DNA of 64,000 nucleotides. It comes from Diadophis punctatus similis. Its lineage: Eukaryota; Chordata; Lepidosauria; Squamata; Dipsadidae. A program made the translations under genes and the position numbers. The notes under the pieces are model-generated. The model made no database searches. It saw only the letters and a program-made list of their open reading frames with translations, and was not told where the DNA came from. The stretch lies in the NCBI GenBank assembly GCA_023053685.1, contig JALIGW010000029.1, positions 4,908,501-4,972,500 on the forward strand, written 5' to 3'. Shown here piece after piece: positions 1 to 12,063 of the stretch; positions within the stretch are counted from its first letter, which is position 1; every line of letters starts with the position of its first letter.

Positions 1-478
1 GCATGCCGGAACACCGGAAACTCGAGGACCAGCTGGCCGGCGCACACATGCCTGTTTTTTGGCTGTTTTCAACGTGAAAACGGTCCAAAAAACAGTCTCT
101 GGAAAATGGCCTGAAGAAAGGCCCGGAAACAGCCCGAAAAATGGCCTGGTTTTTGGCTGTTTCCGGGCCTTTCTTCAGGCCGTTTTTTGGGGCCGTTTTT
201 GGATTGAAAACGGCCTGAAACAGCCTGAAAAATGGCTTTAAAGGGCCTGGAAAACTACCTGAAAAGGGCCCAGAAAATGTCCCGGAAAAAAGGCCCAGAA
301 ACATCCGGGTTTTTGGCTGTTTTCCGGCTATTTTCCGGCGCTCCAGCGCCCGCAAAAACCAGCTGGCTGGTGCGCATGTACGCGCCGGAAACAAGATTAG
401 TTGGCAACGGCGCGCATGCCCACAGAGAGGGCTCTGCATGCCACCTCTGGCATGCATGCCATAGGTTCGCCATCACGG
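1..478. mobile_element. hAT MITE, right part only (left end outside window)
   Basis: It ends GGTTCGCCATCACGG, the terminus shared with four other copies in the window. The interior 50-320 is a degenerate array of short units related to CCTGAAAAACGGCC and its complement. Confidence 0.75.
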
Positions 479-928
479 CAGTAGGGTATCACATTTTTTC
501 CAAAACTTGTTTAAACTTCCTTATTGTGAAAAGAAAACATTTTTATCGCAAACTCTTAAAGAATTTGTCTTGAGTTAAATTTAAGCCTCTATTAAATTCT
601 GACTGAAATGGGCAAGAGTGCCTTTACTGCTTTGTTCATATTGCTGTGGCTGGTTTTTTATTTATTCAGACAAATGCAAATCATTTTGAACATGAGTCTC
701 AAGCTTAAACAAGTTTTGCAAGTCCAACAGTCTATGAGGTCAATCATAAACTTTTACTAGTATGAGCTGTTTTCCTACTGCCCTTTGTTATGGTGATTCC
801 TTTGTAAGAACTCTAGACAACTTTGCTGCTTTGGCCTTCCTGATTTATTTTAGAACTTTGGGCTATTTTCCAGATTAATTTTTCTATAGATGCCCAAGAA
901 TTTCTTGTTTCTAACAAAATAAAGAGCA
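479..928. other. No feature seen
   Basis: AT-rich sequence between two hAT MITEs. No gene or repeat was recognised. Confidence 0.5.
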
Positions 929-936
929 GACTAGAG

Positions 937-1307
937 CAGTGATGGCGAACCTTTTTTGGTTCGCGTGCCAAAAAGGGGGGGGATGCGTGGGATCACGTGT
1001 GTGCGTGCCCACACCCATAATTCCATGCACATGCGCATGCACGTATGACCCCCCCCACTCCCAGCATGCAATGGCACGCCCATTTTTTGCTCTCTCCAGG
1101 CTTATAGGAGCCTGGGGAGGGCGAAAACGGCCTTCCCCATCCCCTCTGGAGGCTGGAAACAGCCTGTTTCCTGACTCCCAGTGGGCCCAGAAGGCCCAAA
1201 AATCAGCCGGCCGGTGCACACATGCGCGCCGGACCTGAGCTCGCGTGCCCACTGATATGGCTCCGCGTGCCACTTGTGGCACCCGTGCCATAGGTTCGCC
1301 ATCATGG
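937..1307. mobile_element. hAT MITE, 'GATGGCGAACC' family
   Basis: TIRs are CAGTGATGGCGAACC and GGTTCGCCATCATGG. The perfect 8-bp target duplication GACTAGAG lies at 929-936 and 1308-1315. The interior is GC- and CpG-rich. Confidence 0.9.
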
Positions 1308-1315
1308 GACTAGAG

Positions 1316-2031
1316 GGTGTGGAATATGTGAATCAGGATAATCATGAAAAAAGAGGAATTAAAACTCCGGTCCTAGAATTATAGATCAAACTTTAGAGCT
1401 CATGAGAAAACCGGAACATCATTATATTTCCAGTAAACAATTTTACTAATTCTGAGAATATACTGTATTTTTCAGCCACAGATAATTTCATGTTGGAATC
1501 ATTCTTGTTTCTGTTGTCATCCTGAAATTCTGGTTATTCCATGTTAAGTTTGCAGGGGTTGGTGGTTTCCCCATCTTTCAAGGAAAAAGAGAAGGCCTAT
1601 TAGTGAATAATTACATAGCGCAACTTTTACAGAATTTTATTTTTAATTTTCAAAGAGGGTTAAAATAAATGCAGAATGCATTGCCCCATTGAATTCTTAG
1701 TATGGTAATTATTTTTTGCTGATTTATTTCCTGACTTGATCCACTAGTTTATTTTGTAGAGAAAGATAACCTAATCCCTTTTTCAGTATTTTCAGCAAAC
1801 TTGAGAGGGATGCAAGCTACTTACTCCTGAACTAAAGCACAACCAGGGATATTAAGCTTTAGAAGAAGGGTTCTCAAACCAAGATATTGCAAACAACCTG
1901 AAGTTGGGAGACAAACAAACTTGTTTAAAACATTTGTGAAATGCACAAAGTTTCTGCTGAGTATAACAACTGCCATCTATTGATTTTGTGACAAACTATT
2001 ATAACATAATAGACAATCACTTGGAGGAAAG
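1316..2031. other. No feature seen
   Basis: AT-rich, presumably ZDHHC5 intron or upstream intergenic DNA. Confidence 0.5.
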
Positions 2032-2435
2032 CAGTGTTAGTCTGGGGGGGACAGTTTTATTAAGGCACATAAGCTTTCATGAGCTTCAGCTCACTTCATC
2101 AGATGCATCGAGTGGCTAGAGATTGATGCAGGATTTAAATTGGGATGAGATGGGGGAAGGGAAGGGAAGACAGGTTAGTTATGCAAGTATAGGTTACCTG
2201 GGAAACAGATTAAAAGCACCTTATTTAACAATCTACTGTGTTAAAAACTCTGTGACTTTTAACACATTATAATTGTTAATTGATAAAGTAATCTTTTTCT
2301 AACCTAGCTCTTCTTCCCCTCCCACAATTCCCCCCCCCTCATCTCTCCCCAATTTAAATCCTACATCAATCTAGCCACACTGTATCTGATGAACTGTAGC
2401 TCACAAAAGCTTATGCTGATAATCGGTTAGCGCTG
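2032..2435. mobile_element. Inverted-repeat DNA element
   Basis: Starts CAGTGTTAGTC and ends in the complement of CAGCGCTAACC. Arms of over 100 bp each carry an AAGCTTT...GAGCT module and are imperfect inverted copies, with T-rich and C-rich spacers between. No target duplication was identified. Confidence 0.65.
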
Positions 2436-2629
2436 ACCTCAAAAATCAGGTATGGATTCTCTCAAAAGTATTTCTTTGGCTCTGGCATTTTCTTGGCGTG
2501 GTTTCTAATGTCCATTTTTTTCTGGGGTGTCTGTAGAAGTATACATGTTAGTGAAGTTCATCATTTTTATCCATTTTATTTTTAAAGCTGTTAAAACAGC
2601 TCTATCCTTTTATTTGATTTAATACATTT

Positions 2630-3225
2630 CTAAGGCCAACCACTTGCCAAGCAATTCTGGGCAGCTTACAAAGTTAAAAGCAATTAAAATCAAATATTAC
2701 ATTTTAAAAAGTGACAGTGCTGAAAAGGAAAACCAATCAATCCCAAACAACCCCGCATACTCAATGATTCACAAGGAGGCTGTGGAAGAACCAGGTCTTA
2801 ATTGTCTTCCAAAAAGCCAGCAGAAAGAGGGCTGTAGAGATCTCAGGGAAAATACTGTTCTAAAGGGCAGGTAACAACAACAGAAAAAGCATGCCTCCTG
2901 AGGCCGATAGGATGACATTGCTTAATTGATGGAACTCAAGCATCCCATTCCCTGTCCGGTCTTGCAGGACAAATATAAACATTGGGCAGCTGTGTTTAGT
3001 TTAATTATTTACTGTACTGTAAGGAGCTTTAATGGATAACTACCAATACCCTGAAATGCACGCAGAAGCCAAATGGTAACCAGTGCTCCTTGTGCAACAA
3101 TATTACATAGGCTCTCTAGACCAGTCTTCAGGGTCAACCCGCATATTCAAACATGAAGCTAGTATATTAGGAGACAACACTGACCCAAGTGAAATCATGA
3201 GTTTTATTCATAGGGTAGGGAAGAT
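2630..3225. repeat. Degenerate interspersed repeat of unknown class
   Basis: Contains GATGACATTGCTTAATTGATGGAA and GCACGCAGAAGCCAAATGG-like blocks that I associate with an old squamate interspersed repeat, also represented at 45105-45700. The class cannot be assigned from sequence alone. Confidence 0.4.
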
Positions 3226-3229
3226 TATG

Positions 3230-3755
3230 CAGGTAGTCCTCGACTTAAGACCACAATTGAGCCCAAAATTTCTGTTGCTAAGTGAAACATTTGTTAAGTG
3301 AAATTTTCCCCATTTTACATTTTTCTTGCAGATTCACTTAACATGGTTGTTAAGTGAATCTGGCTTTTATTTATTTATTTTATTTTATTTGTGAGATTTA
3401 TATGCCGCCTCACAGTGCAAGCACTCTCTAAGCGGTTTACACCAGTAAGCAGTGTATATTTATATTGCCCCCAACAATCTGGGTCCTCATTTTACCTACC
3501 TCGGAAGAATGAAGGCTGAGTCAACCTTGAGCCTGTGAGATTTGAACCGCTGACCTGCAGATCACAGTCCGCTAAAGTGGCCTGCAGTACTGCGCTCTAA
3601 CCGCTGCGCCACCTCGGCTCTTAAGTCTTTTCCATTGACTTTGCTTGTCAGAAGCTTGCAACAGGTGAATTACATGACCCCCATGTGATATTATTGTCAG
3701 AATTGCTAACTGTTGCCACCAAATCAAATTCAATATGTGAAAAATCGGATGTACT
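3230..3755. mobile_element. 'GGTAGTCCT' MITE split by a SINE
   Basis: It begins CAGGTAGTCCTCGACTTAAG. The body is interrupted at 3364-3620 by a reverse-oriented SINE and resumes TTAAGTC...CCATTGACTTTGCTTG. The right end is worn. Confidence 0.7.
3364..3620 (-). mobile_element. Sauria-type tRNA-derived SINE, reverse orientation
   Basis: On the - strand it has a tRNA-like promoter with GCGCAGCGGTTAGAGCGCAG (A box) and GGTCAGCGGTTCAAATCTCA (B box), a conserved body with ATTGTTGGGGGCAATAT-like sequence, and an AAATAAAT tail. It interrupts a MITE. Confidence 0.88.
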
Positions 3756-3778
3756 TTTTCATTTTCAAGGCCTTAGAC

Positions 3779-3913
3779 CAGAGGTCTTCAAACTTGGCAA
3801 CTTTAAGACTTGTGGACTTCAACTCCCAGAATTCTCCAGCCAGCTATGCCGGCTGGAGAATTCTGGGAGTTGAAGTCCACAAGTCTTAAAGTTGCCAAGT
3901 TTGAAGACCTCTG
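3779..3913. mobile_element. 135-bp palindromic hAT MITE
   Basis: An almost perfect hairpin with ends CAGAGGTCTTCAAAC and GTTTGAAGACCTCTG. Flanks CCTTAGAC (3771-3778) and CCTTAGCC (3914-3921) match at 7 of 8. Confidence 0.88.
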
Positions 3914-4387
3914 CCTTAGCCACATAATTTTGTGTCAGATAAAAAACGATGAATTTTACAGTATAACCCAGAGAGGTAAAATATGTGGCATCATATGTGT
4001 TTCCCATTCAAGATAGTTGGCACTATAGATGATATGACCTGTACTGTCACTTCTCATTAAACAGTAAAAAGGTTTTCGATATTTAAGGGAGATCGGGAAA
4101 GATGTGCAAACCTGAAGAAAAATCTTCACACTTTCTTAAGGTGTTCAGAAGAAGCAAGAAAGGCACAAAATAAAGGAAAAAGAATGTGGACTGCTGTTTT
4201 TGAGCAAGGCACACAACACATTGAATATTCAGATAAAACTTTAGATGAAAAGAATGAAGGATAAACGAATGAGGGAGGGAAGATATGAAGAAAAAGCAAA
4301 TGGCGAAGATTAATGCCATGTGCATTTGCTCTGGTTTTACTAGAATATACATTGATAAGAATTCACAAAAATCCATTGGATCATACA

Positions 4388-4612
4388 TTAACAAAGATTG
4401 ATATAGTGGTTAAGGTTTTGGCATAGAAACCAATAGATTGTGAGTTATAATCTTGCCTTAGGCATGTAAAGCTGGCTGGGTGACTTTTGGGCCAGTCTTT
4501 TTCAGCCCAAATCACTTCACAGGATGCTGTGGAGAAAATAGGAGAAAGGAGTATTGGTATGTTCACTGCCTTGAGTTGTATATGAAAAAAAGGCAGGATA
4601 AAAGTTTAAACA
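4388..4612 (+). mobile_element. Second tRNA-derived SINE type, old copy
   Basis: ATAGTGGTTAAGGTTTTGGC (A-box-like) and GTGAGTTATAATCTTGCC (B-box-like), then GGCTGGGTGACTTTTGGGCC and a GGCAGGATAAAAG 3' end, as in a squamate SINE distinct from the one at 3364. Confidence 0.65.
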
Positions 4613-5858
4613 AATTGTTTACATTTGTCATACGTGTGAGGTTTATCAAGACACAAATATGTTCTATTGGGGTATCCATTTAGTAGAAATCTGTATTGAT
4701 AGTTGTTTAATTTTAGCTTTCATGGTTAGGCTGGCTAGTCAATCTAGAAAGTTGTTGGCTCAGGGATTTAATATTCAAATGAGCAGACTATTCAAATGAT
4801 GGAGTTGGCTAGTTAAAATAGTCAAAATTTCAAGAATTGATCAATTGGGAATGATTATACCATAATGAAAACTCTTGTTTTATATTATGTGTAAATTCTT
4901 TACACATAATATAAATTATATATATATAATTCTTTTATATTATGTGTAAAATAACCCTTCCATTAAAATATTAATATTGATAAATCTATCATTTCATAAT
5001 AGCAATTACATTTTTGTTAGATAAACCCCTTTACATTAAGCTCAAAATGAATAGTCTGAATTAATTTTGTCCCCAACACATGTTCTAAATAGAAATCAAT
5101 GGTAGTTTCCAAGAATAGATCTATGGAATGAAGCAGGATATACAGTAAATGGGAGTGAAAAATGTGTAATATCTACCTTTTGTTGATGTCTATACATTAA
5201 ACCAGTATATATGTAATTGAAATAAAACTCCATTAAGTTTTATGGATTGTTCCAGTATATCTTTTTAATTTCAGTTATACTGCGTGCAAATAGGCTTCAA
5301 AACTCCACAGTAATATTTATATCTAAACTTACTGTTACTTACAAAAAATTAGACATACGTTTATAGAGCTGCTTTGGGACTTCAGCTGTGTAATGATGTC
5401 ACTGCCGAATAGTGTTAAACTTTCCATTTATGCATTACAATGTAAGTTTTTTTAATGAGTTTCACTCCATTATAAAGGCCCAAGTCCGCAGTTAACAAAA
5501 AAAGGTCTGGTATTAAAAGATTAAACCTTTAGCTTAGAAGACTTACTTTCACTATTAACTTACTTTCACTATTATCTTGACTTTATTGGTTAGAGTTTAA
5601 CATAGCAGTGTTTGTGGCAGTGTTTGCATTTTGAACCAACTATCACTTGCATATATTATTATATTGCTTGCATATAAAACTGAACAGTGCTCTTAGATTA
5701 ATTGATAGTATTTTTTAAAATCCAGAGAGTATTTTTAAAATAGCTCACAAACGTTTTATTCAATGCAGCCATATAATCAATTGAAAACCAACTTTTTGAT
5801 GGCTTTACAACAAGAAGGAATTGCAAAAATATTACAAATTTCTATAAATAACTCCTTA
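4613..5858. other. AT-rich sequence, only the 4879 hairpin noted
   Basis: No open frame of note and no repeat recognised apart from the hairpin. Confidence 0.5.
4879..4950. repeat. AT-rich hairpin
   Basis: TTTATATTATGTGTAAA and TTTACACATAATATAAA form a perfect inverted pair at 4879-4916, and the first arm recurs at 4933-4950 after an alternating AT run. Confidence 0.7.
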
Positions 5859-6799
5859 CATATGTCCTCGATTTACGACCACTACTGAGGCCAATTTTTT
5901 TGTTGCTAAGCCAAGACAGTTAAGTGAGTTATGCCCCATTTTGCAACCTTTCTTGCCCCAGTTGCAAACAGCCATAAATGCAGTCATGCTGCCAAATGTC
6001 CAGAGTTTGGTCACATGACTCTGGTAGGAGTCTGACTGTTGGAACTTCAGATCCTGGTCATAAGTCCTGTTCTGACCCAGGCTTAACAGAATCACGAAAC
6101 AGACTCCTTGTCCCCCAAAACCCCTTTTTATTTGGTTAATGTGAATTCCTGGCATTCACATCCAGAAAAGTCCCGGCAAGAAGCCTTTCAAGGTTTAATT
6201 GCAAAAACAGACCTTATCAGTCCTTGGATAGTTGCCAGGCCAAGAGCTTCCCATCCCAACACTGTAAAATGAAATACCTGGCAAGGAGTCTCTGTGAGGC
6301 ACGAACTCAGATAAGCAAATCTTTACAATAATAAGCGAACTTATTGTCTCCTGCAAACACCCCTCCCCTTTTGCCTCTATTTATTCCCCAGCCAGGGAAG
6401 GGCCATTCAGCGTCCCCATGTGCCTTTCTTCCCGAGTTGGCACTTGGTCCTCAATTGTTCTCTTCTCCTGACAGCTCTGCGCATACGTGCATCTTTAACA
6501 GGCCTCTACTGTTCCTCTTCCCCGCTTATCTCCGACTCTGAAGGCAGCTGGGGAATGTCGGACGGCCCTGGCTCCATCTCTGCTTCCGACGCAGAGCATC
6601 CATCAGAGCCTTCCCCAGACTCCAGGACTGGCCCAAGTTCCTCCCCAACCTCCTCATCGTCCGAATCTGCCACCAGCTCCGCTGGCAGCTGGCGGGCCAC
6701 AACAAGTTCCCTTTTTTGGGGTCAGGCATAATAACTGATTGCTAAGTGATAACTTTGGTAACTTCAGTCACTAAGTCCTCCTAAACCAAGGACTACCTG
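5859..6799. mobile_element. Tc1/mariner-type MITE ('GGTAGTCCT' family) split by an LTR
   Basis: It lies between TA dinucleotides at 5857-5858 and 6800-6801. Left end CATATGTCCTCGATTTACGA, right end AAGGACTACCTG. The interior from about 6068 to 6728 is a separate LTR insertion. Confidence 0.75.
6068..6728 (-). mobile_element. Probable solo LTR, minus orientation
   Basis: On the - strand it runs TGCCTGACCCC...GGGTCAGAACA, with TG/CA ends, a TATA-like AATAAATAG region and AATAAA near the 3' end. These are LTR hallmarks. An acidic Ser/Glu-rich reading frame near the 5' end (6700-6506) is probably incidental. A clean target duplication was not found, so the edges are approximate. No internal gag or pol is attached. 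Confidence 0.6.
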
Positions 6800-7293
6800 T
6801 ACTTGTCAGCATTCTAAAGAAGTTGAATGCCAAGGTTGGCAAATGAATTTTTTCACATGTATTAGTAATCAATGCAAACATATTTCACTTGTTATTGGTA
6901 TACAGCTCACCCAAACAGTGCCTTTGCTCTCCTCGTCCCAAAAGTTATTTCACTAACGGCCACAGTTAGTTTAGACAGTAATTAATGTTTTTGGAAGGTT
7001 AGGTGCCATTATCATTTCTTATTTTTCTTCATTTTCTTTTATTTTTCTATGATTGAAAGCTTTATCATTAAATAGATCTGGAGATCTCTTGACTGGTGGA
7101 TAAAATAATAGTGGTTTTTTTGCACCCTGATTCTTGGAGTATTTTAAGTTTTATCTTTGTTTGATATATATTTTTTAAAAGAATACAACATGATTGATGA
7201 TTACATGTGGTACTCCTATCAAATTTTGCTGTTTATCTCACTTATCAAGATGGAAGTTTCTGTGGTCCTTTTCTGTCTCTTTTCTATTTAGAA

Positions 7294-7650
7294 CAGGGGT
7301 GTCAAACTCGATTTCATTGAGGGCCGCATCAGGGTTGTGTTTGACCTCATGGGCCGGGATGGGCATGGCCAGCTCTGCGTCACTCGTGTCGGGAGCACCG
7401 GTGGTGGCCTGAGCACTCTGCCAGTGAAAACTGGCTCCCGGGCTCCATTTTCGGCTGCAACGGCTTCCTGCAACCCTCTGCCAGTGAAAACAGAGCTTGG
7501 GAGGATAGTGTGCGATCCTCGCGAGCTCCGTTTTCGCTGGCAGAGGTACTGTGGGCTGGTCCTTCGCTGTTTCCAGGGTGGCTCTACTGGCCAGATCTAA
7601 GCACCCCACGGGCCGGATCCGGTCCACGAGCCTTGAGTTTGACACCCTTG
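7294..7650. mobile_element. hAT MITE, 'GGGGTGTCAAACTC' family
   Basis: TIRs are CAGGGGTGTCAAACTC and GAGTTTGACACCCTTG. The perfect 8-bp duplication ATTTAGAA lies at 7286-7293 and 7651-7658. Interior CCAGTGAAAAC units are repeated. Confidence 0.92.
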
Positions 7651-7658
7651 ATTTAGAA

Positions 7659-8610
7659 TGATACTCCAGGGATACTTCGGTACTTCAAGGAGAGGTATAC
7701 AAAGCACCTTGATCACACGTATCCAGAGTAATATATTATTACAATATCTAAATATTGTAGAAACTAAATATACTCAGTTTCTGCCATTGCTTCTGTTTTA
7801 CTTTCTGCCTCCCACTGACCCATACCAAAATAAAGATGGAATTGAATTAGCATTTGCCTTATAGATAGTTTGATCATGGGGAGAATTTAAAATATATGAG
7901 GAGGAGTGTTTCATCCCCCTTGCTAATGTAGTGACATATTGGACAGGTTTTTTGGGTTCTGATCCAACTCTCATACTATGTCACACTTTTGGTAGCTGCT
8001 TAAACTGATTTTTCCCAAGCAGAAGGTTCATCAAGCCCTCTTTAGCAAGCTATATGCGAGTGGCAATTGATAAGAATTCTGTCATATGAACTAATGTTTT
8101 TCAGAACCAGTATACATACATTAGGGCAGAAACCTTTTGAGTCTTTTTCACAATCTTATGATGCAAAGAAGTAGGAGTCTGCCGATTATTTAGGTAACGG
8201 TTGCTGATTCCCTATCAGTTTTAGAAGCAACTTTTAAAAATTACCTAGTTTGATACGTATGTCATTTTGTCAAGCTACCTATAAATTTATCTTCTTGGCT
8301 GTTGGCTCATGCTGTATAAATTTATTTGTTTATCATAGAATGCTCTGACTTGGGAAGGAGAGACAGATGCTGCCCTAAATCTGTGGGATTAAATTCTCAG
8401 CAACAAAGCAGATTAGGGTATTATACCATCAGCTTCAAGGAGAAAAACTGTTGGCCTTTGAGCCCAGGCTTTTCCACAGAAAGGACTCTTTAGTGAACTT
8501 TATCATCAATATTTAGAGTTGAAAGGTACCTGGGAAGTTTTCTCAGCAAATCTGTTTAACCTTTTCCTCCACTTCCCCTCTTACAACAGCATCATCCCTG
8601 TCAGATAATT
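7659..8610. other. No feature seen
   Basis: AT-rich non-repetitive sequence between two hAT MITEs. Confidence 0.5.
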
Positions 8611-8618
8611 GTCTAGCC

Positions 8619-8976
8619 CCGTGATGGCGAACCTATGGCACGTGTGCCACAAGTGGCACGCAGAGCCATATCAGTGGGCATGCGAGCTCAGGTCCGGCGT
8701 GCATGCGCATGCTGGCCAGCTGATTTTTGAGTCTTCTGTGCCCACTGGGAGTCGAGAAACAACCTGTTTTCAGCCTCCGGGGGGTGGGGAAGGCTGTTTT
8801 CGCCCTCCACAGGCTCCTAGAAAGGCTCTGAAGACCGGGGAGAGCGAAAAACAGGCGTGCCATCGCGTGCTGGGAGCGGGGAGTCATGCGCACATGGGAT
8901 TATGGGTGTGGGCATGTGTGCTCTCCCCGGCACCTCCCCTTTTGGCACGCAAACCAAAAAAGGTTCACCATCACTG
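8619..8976. mobile_element. hAT MITE, 'GATGGCGAACC' family
   Basis: TIRs contain GTGATGGCGAACC and GGTTCACCATCACTG. The perfect 8-bp duplication GTCTAGCC lies at 8611-8618 and 8977-8984. It is inserted opposite in orientation to the copy at 937. Confidence 0.9.
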
Positions 8977-9094
8977 GTCTAGCCCCTGTTTCTTTGTTTT
9001 GCTTTGTTCTATTCTCAGTTAAATCTCATTATTTCAGAAGGCAGCCTTAATTGACACCTCCCATCTTTTAATTAAGCTTTGTAGCCCAGATTCT

Positions 9095-9190
9095 ATCTAT
9101 ATTTTATTTATTATACAAATTTATATGGCTTTCCAATTCACAGGTGACTCCAGGTGGTTTACAACATTAAAAATCCACTATATAAATCCC
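9095..9190. mobile_element. Short SINE/LINE 3'-end-like fragment
   Basis: TTATTTATTATACAAATTTATATGGCT followed by GACTCCAGGTGGTTTACAAC resembles the 3' end shared by some squamate SINEs and L2-type LINEs. Similar pieces are at 31200-31260 and 58440-58490. Confidence 0.4.
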
Positions 9191-9569
9191 CACCCCTTCC
9201 CAATGCTTCCTTGTGACTTTGGTGCATCCTAATGGATGGTCTAAAAATAATAATGATAATCTTCAATCTAGTTTAGCTCTTTTGTTTATATCTGTGCAGT
9301 TTTCTTGGTAGTCTTAGAGAAGTGATTTGCCAATGTCTTCTGCAATGTTTCTACACTTTGCCAGACTAGCAATAGCTTTGGAATTCCCAGCTGAGCCTCC
9401 ATCCAAATGTGAGTTATAGTTGAGCCTGTTAATAGATTCCAAAATTGGCTATCTGCTGCCTTTTTTGAGGGTGAAAGAATGACATAACAAAATTAATTTT
9501 CTTTGGTGTAAATCTGGATTTGGCCCATAACAGTTAGATGCAAAGTTTAAAAAAAAAACTAAAGGGTTG

Positions 9570-10514
9570 TGTCATGCCCCTGTCGGAGTCCGAGATGGAA
9601 GATGAACAGCTGACAGATAGCGAGAGAGTGGCTCTGTTGGCTGTGGAGGAAACTGGAGTAGGGCAAAGTCAGGCTGGGCAGAGCAGCGGAGAGGTAGAAC
9701 AAGGGAGAGGGAGTTCTGATGAAGACCAAGGCCCACCCCCTCCTCATCCTAGGGCACGCAGGAAAGAACGGAGAAGAGAGCAATGTGGGTTGCGTGGCTT
9801 ATGAGGGAGGAAAGGGCCCTGATTCCCTTTACAAGGCACACCTGGGGATGGAGTTTAAAGAAGAGACAAATGGGGGGGGGGTTGTCGGGAACAAACGCCA
9901 AGTTCATGTTCGTGTTCACTGCTTTATCTGAGTTCCTGTCATCCTCCCAATTGGTTTGATTTACTGCCGTGCTACTGTGTTTCCCTGAAAATAAGACATC
10001 CCCGAAAATAAGCCCTCCTCCGAAAAGAAACCCTTCCCCCCAAAATAAGCCCTCCCCTGAAAATAAGCCCTCCCTGAAAATATTTAACCGCATGCGCAGC
10101 CGGTCCCCGCCATTTCCTCTGATTAGGGTTAGGGAGACAGAGCTGGAAATCAGGTAAGATGGCAAAAGGAGACCCATCTTGCTCCACACACCCCAAAATA
10201 ATAAGACCTCCCCAAAAATAAGGCCAAGCACTTATTTCAGGGTTCAAAAAAATATAAGACAGGGTCTTATTTTCGGGAAAACAGGGTACTTCAATTCTGG
10301 AACTCCTTATCTTGCTTGCCCTGCCGGATTAATTACCTTATCTTGCCTTGTTGGATTTATAGTTGGAAGTTTTTTCTGCTTACAGGTTTGTGGGAGAGTT
10401 TTTCTCCAGACCGGAGAGTAAAAGGGATGTTGGAGGCAAAGTTTGGAGTTAATAAAGGGACTCATACTTATTATCTGGCTGTGTTGCCTTTGTGCCATGC
10501 CCCGGGTCATCACA
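9570..10514 (+). mobile_element. Probable solo LTR, with nested MITE
   Basis: It starts TGTCATGCCCC, ends GGGTCATCACA, and has AATAAA at about 10450. Flanks GGTTG (9565-9569) and AGTTG (10515-10519) match at 4 of 5. An acidic Ser/Glu-rich frame near the 5' end resembles in composition that of the LTR at 6068, suggesting related families. A TA-flanked MITE occupies 9975-10286. Confidence 0.65.
9975..10286. mobile_element. Tc1/mariner-type MITE ('AAAATAAG' family)
   Basis: Inverted ends CTGTGTTTCCCTGAAAATAAG-like at left and CTTATTTTCGGGAAAACAGG at right lie between TA at 9973-9974 and 10287-10288. Subterminal AAAATAAGCCCTCC units repeat in tandem. Confidence 0.8.
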
Positions 10515-10608
10515 AGTTGTCCCGAAGTGCTTTTTTTTTTCAGTTGCCTTTTGAAAAAAAGCACCTTTGGGACAACCATGAGCTGGATGACTGATAATCT
10601 CCATAGAA
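10515..10608. mobile_element. Short palindromic repeat ('CTTTGGGACAACC' family)
   Basis: AGTTGTCCCGAAGTGC is followed by its inverted partner GCACCTTTGGGACAACC and the tail GATGACTGATAATCTCCATA. It is related to 29262-29425. Confidence 0.6.
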
Positions 10609-10673
10609 ACTAAATGTTTAGTGTCATATTATTTTGTAGAATTTTACTATGCTGTAATATAGAATTTAATATA

Positions 10674-11090
10674 CAGGTAGTCTTTGACTTACAACCATTA
10701 TTGAACCCACAATTACAGTCGTAAGTCATGGCAGTTTTTATGCAGGTCACCATGTGATTGCACCATTTTTGCAGTGTCAAAGCAAACATTGTGATTGTTA
10801 AATAAATTTCACAGTCATTAAGCAAATCCATTGTATCTAATAGCCACTTTTTGCCAGAAATCAGAAGTAGACACTAGTTTTTGGCAAAAAAAAGCATCAT
10901 AAAACACGGTCACATTACTGTGTGACATGGCAAACATTTGTAAATGCAAGCTGGCTGCACAGCTCCCAAAATATGATCACATGACCATAAAAGGGGGTGG
11001 CCATCGGAACTGGCTTGTAAGTAGCTCTGGGGAGATCCCTCATAACTTTGAATAGTTGCTAAACAATCAGTTGAAAGTCCAGGACTACCT
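10674..11090. mobile_element. 'GGTAGTCCT' palindromic MITE, complete
   Basis: TA-flanked, left CAGGTAGTCTTTGACTTACA, right CCAGGACTACCT. The body has the imperfectly palindromic GTGATCACATG-type motifs shared by the family. Confidence 0.8.
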
Positions 11091-11146
11091 ATATTGATAA
11101 ATACTTATTCTGAGCAAAGGGAGCAAGTGGACTGATAGTTTCAAAC

Positions 11147-12063
11147 TAGAGATGTAAAATTTCCGGAAATTTTGAAGCTCGGAAAAAAACGCGGGTTTTT
11201 TCTGGGGGGGGGAGAACGGAAATTTTCAGAAAAATTGAAAAAAATGCTACATTAGCACTTTTTTGTCTTTTTAAGATTGAAAGTCATTCTGTTACTTTAG
11301 GAACATAAAATATGACTATGGACAATTTGACTTGGCATAAAATTATCACAACTAGCATATTAAAAATATAGTGTAGCCAAACAATTATCAAAAACAGAAT
11401 TTACTTTTTTATAATATTTATTTGTAATTGTAACAAAGGGAGCAACAATCTCCTGAACTGCTTACTCGTTTATGTGGAACAGCCAAAAAGCCTCCACAAA
11501 ACACTTTTCAAAACCAAAAGTAACAATGTTTCATATTTCCTCTCCACAGTATTAAATAAAAATAAAAATAAAAACCCCATTCTCATAAGTCCCTTCATTC
11601 AGCACAGGTCCTTTTTGTTGCTCTGTATTTTCTTCCAATGCTTTTGAGGCCTAGTGAAGAGGACAGAACAAACCAAACACACTCACTAACATGCAAAAGC
11701 AAAACTGAAACCTTTTTCTTGTTACAATAGCAGCACCTCCTAAAGGAAGAAATGCATACTGTTCTTGCATTGGAGGGTTCAGTTTGTTACCTAGGACTTG
11801 CTTGTCCTCACTCAGTGCACAGAAATTAGAATAATATGATATCATACATTTTTTTAGAAATGATTTGGAAAATATTTGAACACCCTGTCTTAAAATATTT
11901 TATTCATCATGTTAAAATAAAATATTCCACAATGTTTTTTTTCTTTTTTCAATTTTTCCAATTTTTCAGATAAAAACAAAAAAGCCTTCAGGAAAAAAAT
12001 GGGAAAAAACCCTGTTTTTCCCCCGAATTTTTCCGTTTTTTTTTCCAGGCCTTCACATTTCTA
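11147..12063. mobile_element. 917-bp hAT-like element with TAGAGATG ends
   Basis: It ends TAGAGATGT and ACATTTCTA. The perfect 8-bp duplication TTTCAAAC lies at 11139-11146 and 12064-12071. Inverted subterminal tracts are rich in GGAAATTTT and AATTTTTCC. The interior is AT-rich with no transposase recognised. Confidence 0.85.

Noticed and set aside
6506..6700. Acidic Ser/Glu-rich small protein on the minus strand
   Set aside because: It lies within a probable LTR. There is no family match I recognise and no splice or expression signal.
9538..9804. Ser/Glu-rich small protein with Arg-rich end
   Set aside because: It spans the 5' edge of a probable LTR and has no recognised homologue.
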